From Prevotella sp. (GTDB taxonomy: Bacteria; Bacteroidota; Bacteroidia; Bacteroidales; Bacteroidaceae), in the NCBI GenBank assembly GCA_017430675.1, contig JAFRMM010000079.1:1-59150 (forward strand): 59,150 nt of DNA. Direction: 5' to 3'. This document shows positions 9,230 to 17,447 of the stretch, one piece after another. Within the stretch, counting starts at the first letter, position 1. The number at the start of each line of letters is the position of its first letter. The notes under the pieces were generated by a model. It worked only from the letters and a program-made list of their open reading frames with translations. It did no database searches and was not told the origin of the DNA. Both the position numbers and the translations under genes were made by a program.

Positions 9230-10294
9230 TTATTTATTAATGATCTCTATCTGCTGACGGACAGACTCCTCATGGATATTCTCGAAAACGTGGGCCACGA
9301 ACTCAGGATCCATGCCACAGAGTGAACCCTGGGCACCACGCTTGTTCAGGATCTCATTGTAACGGTTAGCCTGCAACACGGTCATGTTATGCTCCTTCTT
9401 GTACTGGCCGATCTCACGACATACCTTCATACGCTTGGCGAGCAGGTCCATCAATTGGTTGTCAAGTTCGTCGATCTGCTTACGGAGTTGCGTGATACCT
9501 TCCGTTGACTGCTTCTCATCACGGATCACAAGCAGACTCAGGATATAGTCGAGCACATCAGGCGTCACCTGCTGCTTGGCATCGCTCCAGGCCTTGTCAG
9601 GATCACAGTGGCTCTCCACAATCAGACCATCGAAGCCGAGGTCCATCGCCTGCTGACAGAGCGGTGCCACCAGTTCACGACGGCCTCCGATATGTGAGGG
9701 ATCACTAATCAAAGGCAGTGCAGGAATACGACGGCGTAACTCGATGGGAATCTGCCACATAGGCGCATTACGGTAAATCTTCTGCTCATAACTGGAGAAA
9801 CCGCGATGGATGGCACCCAGACGCTTCACGCCAGCCTGATTCAGACGCTCCAAAGCACCTATCCACAGTTCAAGGTCAGGATTCACTGGGTTCTTCACGA
9901 ACACAGGCACATCGACGCCCTGCAAGGCATCGGCAATCGCCTGCATGGCGAAAGGATTGGCTGACGTACGGGCACCAATCCAAAGGATATCGATGCCATA
10001 CTTCAGGGCCAGTTCGACATGCTCGGGCGTAGCCACCTCGGTGGAGACGAGCATCTTAGTCTCCTTCTTCACCTGAGCCATCCAGACGAGGGCAGGCTCA
10101 CCATGGCCTTCGAAACCGCCTGGTTTCGTACGAGGTTTCCACACGCCGGCACGGAAGTTGTGGCAGCCTTTCATGGCCAGTTCCTTGGCCGTTGTCATCA
10201 CTTGTTCCTCAGTCTCTGCAGAGCAAGGGCCTGCAATCACAAAGGGACGTTCATTGTCACTCGGTAAATTCAGTGGTGCTAATTCCAGTTCCAT
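9230..10294 (-). CDS. Bifunctional DAHP synthase / chorismate mutase
   Basis: 354 residues in two domains. Residues 1 to about 250 are a type I-beta 3-deoxy-7-phosphoheptulonate synthase (FVIAGPCSAETEEQV, FRAGVWKPRTKPGGFEGHGE, LPLISDPSHIGGRRELV). Residues about 265-354 are an all-helical AroQ-type chorismate mutase (TQLRKQIDELDNQLMDLLAKRM). The fusion couples entry into the shikimate pathway to the first step of Phe/Tyr synthesis, a known Bacteroidetes arrangement with the mutase at the C-terminus. It begins 2 nt after the aminotransferase stop and belongs to the pheA operon. Confidence 0.93.
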   Translation of the reverse strand: MELELAPLNLPSDNERPFVIAGPCSAETEEQVMTTAKELAMKGCHNFRAGVWKPRTKPGGFEGHGEPALVWMAQVKKETKMLVSTEVATPEHVELALKYGIDILWIGARTSANPFAMQAIADALQGVDVPVFVKNPVNPDLELWIGALERLNQAGVKRLGAIHRGFSSYEQKIYRNAPMWQIPIELRRRIPALPLISDPSHIGGRRELVAPLCQQAMDLGFDGLIVESHCDPDKAWSDAKQQVTPDVLDYILSLLVIRDEKQSTEGITQLRKQIDELDNQLMDLLAKRMKVCREIGQYKKEHNMTVLQANRYNEILNKRGAQGSLCGMDPEFVAHVFENIHEESVRQQIEIINK

Positions 10295-10296
10295 GA

Positions 10297-11469
10297 TTAT
10301 ATTGTTTTTTTAATTCTTTCTAATGCTTCCTTGATCTTGTCCTCCTTGGCACAGAGGGAAATGCGGATATAGCGCTTGCCATTCGAGCCGAAGATAAAGC
10401 CAGGGGTGATGAATACGCGCGCTTCGTGGAGAATCTTCTCTGTCAGGTCTTCGACATCGGCATACCTCTCAGGGATCTTACCCCAGAGGAACATCCCCAC
10501 CTGATTGGGATCGTAGGTACAACCTAAGACACGCATGATCTCCTCGGCATACTGGCGCCGACGGCCATAGGTCTCGATATTCGCCTCACGATGCCATGCC
10601 TCATCATTCTTATATGCCTCAGCAGCAGCCAGTTGAATGCCACGGAAGGTTCCGCTCTCAATATTCGACTGTACCTTCAGGATCCAAGAGATAAACTCAG
10701 AATTCGTGGCACAGAGACCCACGCGCCAGCCTGGCATATTATGACTCTTAGACATCGAGTTGAACTCGATGCAGCAGTCCTTGGCACCAGGCACCTGCAA
10801 CAGCGACATCGGATGCTCGTTGAGGATAAAACTGTAGGGATTATCATTGACCACCACGATATTGTGCGTCTTGGCAAACTGCACCAGCCGCTCGTAGGTC
10901 TCGCGACTGGCATTGCCACCTGTCGGCATATTGGGATAGTTCGTCCACATCAACTTCACACGTGAGAGGTCCATCTGTTCAAGTTCCTCGAAGTCAGGCA
11001 GCCAACCGTTGTCTTCGCGCAGGTTGTAGTTCACGATTTTCGCTCCTAATATCTTTGATAAAGAGGTATAGGTGGGATAGCCGGGATTGGGCACCAGCAC
11101 CTCGTCGCCAAGATTCACAAAGGCCAGCGTCACATGCAGGATACCCTCCTTGGAGCCAATAAGTGGCAGGATTTCCGTCTTGGGATCGAGATCGACATCG
11201 TACCACCGCTTATAGAAATCTGCCATTGCCTCACGAAGTTCTGGTGTTCCCATCGTGGGCTGATATCCGTGGGCATTGGGCAGTTTGGCCACTTCACAGA
11301 GTTTATTGATGGTCTGCTCTGACGGCGGCATATCGGGACTGCCAATGGCAAGGCTGATGATGTCCTTGCCCTCGGCATTAAGTTGTGCCACCTCCTTCAA
11401 CTTACGGCTGAAATAGTATTCCTGTACTAAACTTAATCTTTCTGCTGGTTCAATTGGTCTGTTTGCCAT
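10297..11469 (-). CDS. PLP-dependent aminotransferase (aromatic/aspartate class I)
   Basis: 390 residues of the fold-type I class I/II aminotransferase family. The PLP-binding lysine is in FNSMSKSHNMPGWRVG (about residue 238), and WTNYPNMPTGGNAS carries the conserved NYPxxPTG. Its place between pheA and the DAHP synthase-mutase suggests transamination of phenylpyruvate and 4-hydroxyphenylpyruvate to Phe and Tyr. LL-diaminopimelate aminotransferase-like proteins look similar, but the operon argues for the aromatic role. The start overlaps the 3' end of pheA by 20 nt. Confidence 0.88.
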   Translation of the reverse strand: MANRPIEPAERLSLVQEYYFSRKLKEVAQLNAEGKDIISLAIGSPDMPPSEQTINKLCEVAKLPNAHGYQPTMGTPELREAMADFYKRWYDVDLDPKTEILPLIGSKEGILHVTLAFVNLGDEVLVPNPGYPTYTSLSKILGAKIVNYNLREDNGWLPDFEELEQMDLSRVKLMWTNYPNMPTGGNASRETYERLVQFAKTHNIVVVNDNPYSFILNEHPMSLLQVPGAKDCCIEFNSMSKSHNMPGWRVGLCATNSEFISWILKVQSNIESGTFRGIQLAAAEAYKNDEAWHREANIETYGRRRQYAEEIMRVLGCTYDPNQVGMFLWGKIPERYADVEDLTEKILHEARVFITPGFIFGSNGKRYIRISLCAKEDKIKEALERIKKTI

Positions 11470-12292
11470 CTTTATATTCTCCTAAAATCTTTAAGTCCTT
11501 GGTTAATGGGATGATCGCATCTATCGACTGACGGTATCGCGTCAGGTCGTCGTACATCACATCCACATAGAAGAGATACTCCCACTCACGGCCGATAATG
11601 GGCAGCGACTGGATCTTCGTGAGATTGATCTTATAGAAAGATAGAATCGCCAACACATGAGAAAGACTTCCTTCTTCGTGAGGCAGTGAGAAGACGATGC
11701 TCGACTTGTTCGTCTCCAACAGTGGACGGAGCATATCGGCCTTGTTGGGATTCGACACCACGAGAAAACGGGTGAAGTTGTGTTTGTTGTCCTCGATATG
11801 GTCCTCCAGTACCTTCAGGCCGTAGAGTCTGGCAGCCTCAGCATGACAGATGGCCGCCCAACCTTTCTTCTGACCCTCTGCAATCATCTTCGCCGAGCCT
11901 GCTGTATCCTCGGCCTCCACATTCTTCAGATGCGGATGCTGTGCCAGGAACTGACGACACTGCATGAGAGCCACAGGATGAGAGTGCACTTCGGTAATCG
12001 TGTCCCAGTCGTCCTCAGGCAGACAACAGATGCTGTGCGAGATGTGCAACTTATGCTCCCCCACCACCGTGGTACCACTGTCACGCAACAACTCGTAGTT
12101 GTGGAGCAGCGAACCAGCAATCGTATTCTCGATGGCCAGCATGCCGATGGCCGTCGGATCCTGCTTGATGTTCTGGAACACCTGTTCGAAGGTCGAGCAG
12201 CAGATGAGTTGTATCTGTTCCCCTTCGAAATACAGGTGGGCCGCTATGTCATGGAACGACCCGATGAGTCCTTGAATGGCAATTCTCTTCAT
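11450..12292 (-). CDS. pheA: Prephenate dehydratase
   Basis: 280 residues from the ATG at 12292 (MKRIAIQGLIGSFHDIAA). A longer frame from a GTG at 12340 would place coding sequence inside the terminator hairpin and is rejected. The catalytic prephenate dehydratase domain spans about residues 1-185 with the NFTRFLVV (TRF) motif. A C-terminal ACT domain (about 195-275) starts at SLSHVLAILSFYKINLTKIQSLP; the usual ESRP phenylalanine-binding motif reads QSLP. It makes phenylpyruvate. It is the first structural gene of the operon, preceded by a Phe/Tyr-rich leader peptide and mutually exclusive hairpins. Confidence 0.93.
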   Translation of the reverse strand: MKRIAIQGLIGSFHDIAAHLYFEGEQIQLICCSTFEQVFQNIKQDPTAIGMLAIENTIAGSLLHNYELLRDSGTTVVGEHKLHISHSICCLPEDDWDTITEVHSHPVALMQCRQFLAQHPHLKNVEAEDTAGSAKMIAEGQKKGWAAICHAEAARLYGLKVLEDHIEDNKHNFTRFLVVSNPNKADMLRPLLETNKSSIVFSLPHEEGSLSHVLAILSFYKINLTKIQSLPIIGREWEYLFYVDVMYDDLTRYRQSIDAIIPLTKDLKILGEYKDGKQTN

Positions 12293-12319
12293 ATCTTTCT
12301 TATTTACCTTATTAATTCT

Positions 12320-12358
12320 AAAAGCAAGTCCCGCTTTCACCTGGGTGAAGCGGGACTT
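12320..12358 (-). terminator. Leader terminator (attenuator hairpin) upstream of pheA
   Basis: On the minus strand AAGTCCCGCTTCACC pairs with GGTGAAAGCGGGACTT (15 bp with one bulged A), and is followed by CTTTTAG, a short U tract. It sits between the leader peptide stop and pheA. Its 5' arm can alternatively pair with a copy of the same sequence (GTGAAGCGGGAAGTT, about 12399-12413) inside the leader-peptide coding region, which would prevent this terminator. Confidence 0.8.
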
Positions 12359-12389
12359 TGTTATTATTATATCTCAGTCATAAGTTGAA

Positions 12390-12467
12390 TTATACGCAAC
12401 TTCCCGCTTCACAGTTTCCTGCAAAGTAAATGTAAAAGCCGTAAAAGTATGCATTCAACATTGACAT
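12390..12467 (-). CDS. Phe/Tyr-rich leader peptide of the pheA operon
   Basis: A 25-codon open frame from ATG 12467 to TAA 12390, preceded by the purine-rich GAAGAAAG, encodes a peptide with the core AYFYGFYIYF: three Phe and four Tyr in ten residues. It begins about 20 nt after the predicted transcription start. The codons after the aromatic run overlap the first arm (GTGAAGCGGGAAGTT) of the alternative hairpin. When Phe and Tyr are plentiful the ribosome would reach the stop, mask this arm and let the terminator form; stalling at the Phe/Tyr codons would leave it free to sequester the terminator's 5' arm. The sequence is direct observation; the mechanism is inferred from classical amino acid operon attenuation. 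Confidence 0.82.
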   Translation of the reverse strand: MSMLNAYFYGFYIYFAGNCEAGSCV

Positions 12468-12494
12468 CTTTCTTCGTTTTTGTTATTTCGGGTG

Positions 12495-12526
12495 CAAAAT
12501 TATCACTTTTCGACGAAACTAACAAA
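12495..12526 (-). promoter_or_regulatory. Promoter of the Phe/Tyr biosynthesis operon
   Basis: Minus-strand TTTG (12523-12526), 20-nt spacer, then TAATTTTG (12495-12502): a full Bacteroidetes promoter. Transcription should begin near 12488, placing the leader peptide ATG (12467) about 20 nt downstream. The promoter lies between the stop of the acyltransferase gene (12551) and the leader; I see no terminator hairpin separating it from the upstream aryl polyene cluster. Confidence 0.82.
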
Positions 12527-12550
12527 TATTTTGCAAGAAAAATTGCATTC

Positions 12551-13711
12551 CTACTTACATTTTTTTCCAAAAGGCTGTTCTGCCTTCACATCAATGGGAT
12601 TCGAATAGATGCCTAAAAAGATATCCTTCAGCACGTCTGGCTCTGCGATATCGAAGGAACACAGTTTCTCCATGTGAGTCAGGAAAGCATCCCGCTCGGC
12701 ATCCGTATAACGGTCACGATACAACTGCTGACCATAGCGCATGTCGTGAGCAATATAATTGTTTGGTGTCAACTGATAGGCGGCATTGATACGTTGATCC
12801 AGCAACTGAGCCACAGCACGATGGTACTCGTTATTCGTACAGTCATCAAACTGATGCAGTTCCGCCTCTGTGATCTGGTTGCAGAACGTGAAGTTCACCT
12901 TACCTTTCGGCTGGGTAATACCCGTTAGGATACTGTTCAGGTCCTCGCCAGGTTTCTTAATATATTTGCTGAATCGTGACTCATAGAGTTCTAAAGCCTT
13001 CAGTACGTCGCACGACTCCCACTCATAACTCACGGACACGGGAATGATGTTCAGTTCCGACAGGGCCTTGATCTTGTCTGACGGTTCACTCATGCAGAAC
13101 ATCTTGATAATGCCCTGATCCGTCTGGTCCCTGCCGTTCTTCGTTCGTCCATTACGCTGAGCAATCCACATGCTCTGTCCCTTCTCCGTTAGAACATAAC
13201 GGATATAGTCGCTCAGATGTTTCGAAGACAAGTAGAAATCTTTCATATTGCCCCCGCGCTCCACACGGAACATCTTGTTAGCCTTGCCGATATCAATCAC
13301 AAGTGGCGACGACATCAGGTTGGCACCAAAGGTAATCTCCGTCGTCTCATGTCCGTTCTTATACAGGATATACTGTAGCAGACAGGCATCAAGCATGATG
13401 TCACGATGGTTGCTGACAAAGAGATACTGCTTCTTGGGGTCGAGATTCTCCACGCCACTATACGTAAAGGCAGTCGTGGAACGGGCAATCACCTGCTCGT
13501 TCACGCAGCGCATCACCTCCAGTTGAAAGTCGCGGATCGTTTTGAAAGAGAGCATCATCTTCTTGACATCCTCAGGGTTATGACCAGGATAGACGTATGT
13601 GCAGAGCAGACCAAAGAAGTCGCTGTCAACGATACGATGCATGGCAGCGGGAATCTCACTGTCGTAATAGGGACGGATGTCATCAAACTGTGAAGGATTA
13701 TACTTATTCAT
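12551..13711 (-). CDS. Acyltransferase (glycerol-phosphate acyltransferase-like)
   Basis: 386 residues. FVSNHRDIMLDACLLQ (about residue 105) matches the NHxxD catalytic block of PlsC-type acyltransferases, though His and the distal Asp are one residue further apart than in the usual HX4D. FRVERGGNMKDF and WIAQRNGRTKNGRDQTDQG resemble the later substrate-binding blocks. The protein should transfer an acyl chain from a thioester to a hydroxyl group. It starts 14 nt after the MMPL gene and is the last gene of the pigment/lipid cluster. A housekeeping phospholipid role cannot be excluded. Confidence 0.75.
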   Translation of the reverse strand: MNKYNPSQFDDIRPYYDSEIPAAMHRIVDSDFFGLLCTYVYPGHNPEDVKKMMLSFKTIRDFQLEVMRCVNEQVIARSTTAFTYSGVENLDPKKQYLFVSNHRDIMLDACLLQYILYKNGHETTEITFGANLMSSPLVIDIGKANKMFRVERGGNMKDFYLSSKHLSDYIRYVLTEKGQSMWIAQRNGRTKNGRDQTDQGIIKMFCMSEPSDKIKALSELNIIPVSVSYEWESCDVLKALELYESRFSKYIKKPGEDLNSILTGITQPKGKVNFTFCNQITEAELHQFDDCTNNEYHRAVAQLLDQRINAAYQLTPNNYIAHDMRYGQQLYRDRYTDAERDAFLTHMEKLCSFDIAEPDVLKDIFLGIYSNPIDVKAEQPFGKKCK

Positions 13712-13725
13712 TCTCTTTGGGTTAA

Positions 13726-16644
13726 TTATATGCTGTTCTTTTTATGATTCCCCAACAGGCTGGATAACAGGATGATATTACTGTCGCCCGCTGTTTCCAG
13801 TGCCACCTGTTCACTCTCAGAATAATGGGCATGGAGGTTCGATGGTTTAGGCTCACAGGCAGCAAGCAAAGCCGCATCATCCCCATCAAAGGCGTATGAG
13901 TGGATTTCAAGTTCTGGATGAACAAGGGCGAAAAGTAAGGAGAACTGTCCATGGCCAGCATCTATCACGGATACAATATTAGATGATGGATTCGTGGGCT
14001 GATAGCCGTCAATCCACTGACTGAAGTCATTATGCCGCTTCAACAGTTGCCTTGTCTCGCGCTCGACACCATAACCCTTATAGGTATATTTACCTATTAT
14101 ATAATGATGGAAAGCGTGGGTAGTATTCTCTTCGTGGCGATTCTGACAACCAAACAACTTGCGACACAGGTTGCCTACAGTGATGGGCTCTGGACGCACG
14201 ATGCCATTGGACTTGACGAGCCAGTTGAATACCAACGAGGGTACGATCCATGCCATCAGCACCACCGTAAACATACCCACGATTGTCACCTCTGCCAGCG
14301 AGTGGAGGGCCGGGTGCTTGGTCACAATGAGCGATCCCATACCGATGAACATGATCAGGGCCGAGATAACAATGCTGTTCTTATAGGATGGTAAGAGTTT
14401 CTTGTGGTATGCAAACTCATTAATCAGTCCGTCAGTAATGAAAATAGTATAGTCGTCACCCTGTCCAAAGATAAAGGTAGCGAGAATAACATTGACGATA
14501 TTGAACTGCATACCGAAGAGATACATGATACCCAGTATCCAAAGCCAGCCCATGGCCATCGGTAGGAAAGCCAACAGACTGAGTTCCAGTCTGCCAAACG
14601 AGAGCCATAGGAAGATAAACACAATGAATCCGCAGGCAAAACCGATATAGTTGAAGTCATCGGACAGCGAATCGGCAATAGCACTGTTCATGCCCACAAA
14701 GTCGAAAGCATAACCATCCGTTCCTAAACTCTCATTCAGAGCAGCCTCCACACGGTCCATATCCTCTGGATTAAGATCAATCACATCGACCACAGAACAG
14801 ATACCCGTGCTGGTGCTGAATGAATTGTCAAGCAGGACAGACTGGATGGGCTCAAAATAATCAAACGGTTGAGGGATATAAGAACGGTTGATGATCTCTT
14901 CAAAACCTTCGAATGCCTCCGTACTGAAATCAAATTGGGGAGCCTTCTGCTTCAGTTCTGCCAACACCTTGTCGCGGTGCTGCTCCCAGAAAGTGTTCCA
15001 TCTGGCAATCCGTTGCTGTTGTTCTTCCACCGAGCAGATGAGCGATGTCACATCCGAATACGATGTCAAGGTGCCAGCGACTTTCAGGCTGTCCAGTAAC
15101 GGGGCGATACGGGTTCTCCGGCTCAGAGCCTGATCCCATGTCTCACCCTCTGTCACTACATAGACATTGGAGGTATCACTGATACCTGCCGAGGCCTTCA
15201 TTTCATCCAACAGGGTCTGCTGCTCCTTTGTCATATAGTTGATGTGGTGCATGTTCGTATCGAAAGAGGTTCCCAGACTGAAGTAGCCGAAAACGACTGT
15301 CAATATCAATAATACCCACAGCAACCAACGGTGACGATCAGGCGACATGGAAGATATCTTGCCGAAAGAGAGATGCTCCTCTTCTGCCTGCACTCTCGAT
15401 TTCACCAAATGAGGCAAAAAGACCAGCACGAAGAGGATGGTACCTATCAGCATAAAGGCTGCGAAGAAACCCAGGTCGCGCAAGGCAGGCGCATCAAGGG
15501 GCATTAAACTGGCAAAGGCACCAACGGTGGTGATATTACCGATTAACAACGGCGAGACCATCTCCTTTAACACCTCTCGCACTGTACCACCATGGTCTGT
15601 GTGTAAGACGAAATGAAGCGGATAGTTGACGGCTATACCGATAATGATAGAGCCTATTCCCAAGACGATCAGTGACACATCGCTTCTCATCACGGCGATG
15701 AAACCCATGGCAAAGAGCCATCCGAAGATGATGGCCACACCTATCAGTATCAGATGCTTGACCTTACGGAAAGAGAACACCAGTAATAGAATGATAAGCG
15801 TGACAGAGATGGAGATTGCCCAATAACTGTCGTTCTTGATCTGGGTGGCATTTCCTACAGCAATGATAGGCGCACCAGTGATGGCGATATCGACATCGGG
15901 CATGGCCTGCATGGTTTGCTGGACGACACTGTCAATCTCACTGACAAGCATGCTGTTATTTGCCGACTCCATGGCCCCAAATGGCGAGTTCATAATTACA
16001 ATGGCGAACTTCTTCCCTGCCGAGAAGATATAACCATTGTCGATCTCAACAGGCATGGACGACTGGCGGGACTGCAACCTGTCGATGATCGGCGAGAAGA
16101 GTCCTAATGGATCGTTGCTAATGTTCGACGTGAAGAAGCCCGTGGCGGGCATCATAATACTTTGTACGTCGTTGGACAACTGATCTTCGACATATCCTGG
16201 CGTAGAAAGCAGACGTTCCATGCGCACATAGTCGGAATCACGCAGCATCAGCGGCATATTCTTATAGACGAAATTGGTGATATCCATCACCTTCTCGAAA
16301 TCAACCTGTGAGGTCACATCTGTAATATGTCCCCGCCCAACTATCGGTTGCAGGCCCTGGGCGAATGAATCGACAGCCTCTGTCAAACGGTCGGAATTAT
16401 CCGTATCACCATCTTTACTCTTGAACATAGCGAAGACGCGCTGACCGCCCGAGATATCCTGATACAAGGTAATGGCTTTCTGCTCATTACCGCTGACAGG
16501 GAGGAAGTCGTAAATATTCTCGTTATATCTCAGCGAAGCCATCATGGCCAACAGGATGGCGATGCAGACAAACATCAGGCCCATGCACAGTCTGCGTCTC
16601 TTCTGCAGATAATCATATATGTTTAAGAAAAACCTTACCATCAT
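13726..16644 (-). CDS. MMPL/RND-type exporter with methyltransferase-like C-terminal extension
   Basis: 972 residues. Two RND half-repeats are visible: one N-terminal helix, a periplasmic domain (about 45-240) and a helix bundle (about 250-420), then a second periplasmic domain and helix bundle up to about 830. This is the MMPL lipid exporter family, which occurs in aryl polyene and flexirubin clusters and is thought to move the product across the inner membrane. After the last helix there is a soluble tail (about 855-972) with NIVSVIDAGHGQFSLLFALV, resembling motif I of a SAM-methyltransferase Rossmann fold, but too short for a complete enzyme. It lies 5 nt from the alpha/beta hydrolase gene. 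Confidence 0.85.
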   Translation of the reverse strand: MMVRFFLNIYDYLQKRRRLCMGLMFVCIAILLAMMASLRYNENIYDFLPVSGNEQKAITLYQDISGGQRVFAMFKSKDGDTDNSDRLTEAVDSFAQGLQPIVGRGHITDVTSQVDFEKVMDITNFVYKNMPLMLRDSDYVRMERLLSTPGYVEDQLSNDVQSIMMPATGFFTSNISNDPLGLFSPIIDRLQSRQSSMPVEIDNGYIFSAGKKFAIVIMNSPFGAMESANNSMLVSEIDSVVQQTMQAMPDVDIAITGAPIIAVGNATQIKNDSYWAISISVTLIILLLVFSFRKVKHLILIGVAIIFGWLFAMGFIAVMRSDVSLIVLGIGSIIIGIAVNYPLHFVLHTDHGGTVREVLKEMVSPLLIGNITTVGAFASLMPLDAPALRDLGFFAAFMLIGTILFVLVFLPHLVKSRVQAEEEHLSFGKISSMSPDRHRWLLWVLLILTVVFGYFSLGTSFDTNMHHINYMTKEQQTLLDEMKASAGISDTSNVYVVTEGETWDQALSRRTRIAPLLDSLKVAGTLTSYSDVTSLICSVEEQQQRIARWNTFWEQHRDKVLAELKQKAPQFDFSTEAFEGFEEIINRSYIPQPFDYFEPIQSVLLDNSFSTSTGICSVVDVIDLNPEDMDRVEAALNESLGTDGYAFDFVGMNSAIADSLSDDFNYIGFACGFIVFIFLWLSFGRLELSLLAFLPMAMGWLWILGIMYLFGMQFNIVNVILATFIFGQGDDYTIFITDGLINEFAYHKKLLPSYKNSIVISALIMFIGMGSLIVTKHPALHSLAEVTIVGMFTVVLMAWIVPSLVFNWLVKSNGIVRPEPITVGNLCRKLFGCQNRHEENTTHAFHHYIIGKYTYKGYGVERETRQLLKRHNDFSQWIDGYQPTNPSSNIVSVIDAGHGQFSLLFALVHPELEIHSYAFDGDDAALLAACEPKPSNLHAHYSESEQVALETAGDSNIILLSSLLGNHKKNSI

Positions 16645-16649
16645 CTATT

Positions 16650-17447
16650 CTATTTAACCAGATCCTTCAGCCAAACCAGAAACCGACCCTTCCATTGGAT
16701 AGCCTCCTCCGTGGTTTTCTCTGCTGTCGCACCAAAGCCATGACCACCTGTCTGGTAATGCTCATAGTGGTGGGGAACCTGATGGACGGTCAGTGCCGAA
16801 TCCAACAGTTCGGCATTGTGATAGTGAACGATTGGATCGTCATGGCAGTTCATCAGGAAGACAGGCGGACAGTTGGAGGGCACGTGGTTCTCCAACGACA
16901 AGGAATCCCTCAGAGTCTGTGAAGAGGTCTCGCCCAACAGTCCCCTACGCGATCGCTTATGGGTACAGGGATGGGTCATGGACACGACGGGATACATCGG
17001 TGCTACGAAAAACGGGCTGGATGGTGTACCAGCCAACTGTTCAGCCGCATGCATCACCAGATGACCACCAGCAGAGAATCCCATACATCCGACACGGTCT
17101 TCCCTGATACCATATTCATGGGCATGGCTCCTGACACTGTCGAGGGCAGCACGCAGATCATTGAAACCGGCAGGGAAACTACGTCCTTTCGTACGGACAT
17201 GGAAGGCAAAGGCCCCCCACCCCCCATGACTATATTCCAACACAAAGGCAGCAATACCATTTTGGCAGAGCCATTCAGCAACGCCTTTTCCTTCCGTCGC
17301 TGTATCAAGCCAGAAATAACTACCACCAGGACAGACAATGACGCCTGTTCCTGTCGGATTCTCCTGTGGAATATAGAATGACAACTTATAGGCCTGGACG
17401 TTCACGGCCATCAGAAGAACAAGAAGAATCGTATGAAATCTTGACAT
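16650..17447 (-). CDS. Secreted alpha/beta hydrolase (esterase/lipase)
   Basis: 265 residues with a signal peptide (about 1-19, ending VNVQA). The catalytic triad is readable: Ser in GFSAGGH (about residue 120), Asp in NCHDDPIVHYHN and His in TGGHGFG. GVIVCPGGSYFWL is the oxyanion-hole region of the BD-FAE/acetylxylan-esterase-like group. Because it sits inside the aryl polyene/resorcinol cluster and is predicted to be periplasmic, it might form, edit or hydrolyse the lipid ester after export; this is inference. The start overlaps the stop of the first BtrH-like gene by 1 nt (TAATG). Confidence 0.8.
   Translation of the reverse strand: MSRFHTILLVLLMAVNVQAYKLSFYIPQENPTGTGVIVCPGGSYFWLDTATEGKGVAEWLCQNGIAAFVLEYSHGGWGAFAFHVRTKGRSFPAGFNDLRAALDSVRSHAHEYGIREDRVGCMGFSAGGHLVMHAAEQLAGTPSSPFFVAPMYPVVSMTHPCTHKRSRRGLLGETSSQTLRDSLSLENHVPSNCPPVFLMNCHDDPIVHYHNAELLDSALTVHQVPHHYEHYQTGGHGFGATAEKTTEEAIQWKGRFLVWLKDLVK

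Noticed and set aside
12293..12340. Upstream GTG start for pheA giving 16 extra residues
   Set aside because: It would place the coding sequence inside the terminator hairpin, and the N-terminal extension does not resemble prephenate dehydratases.
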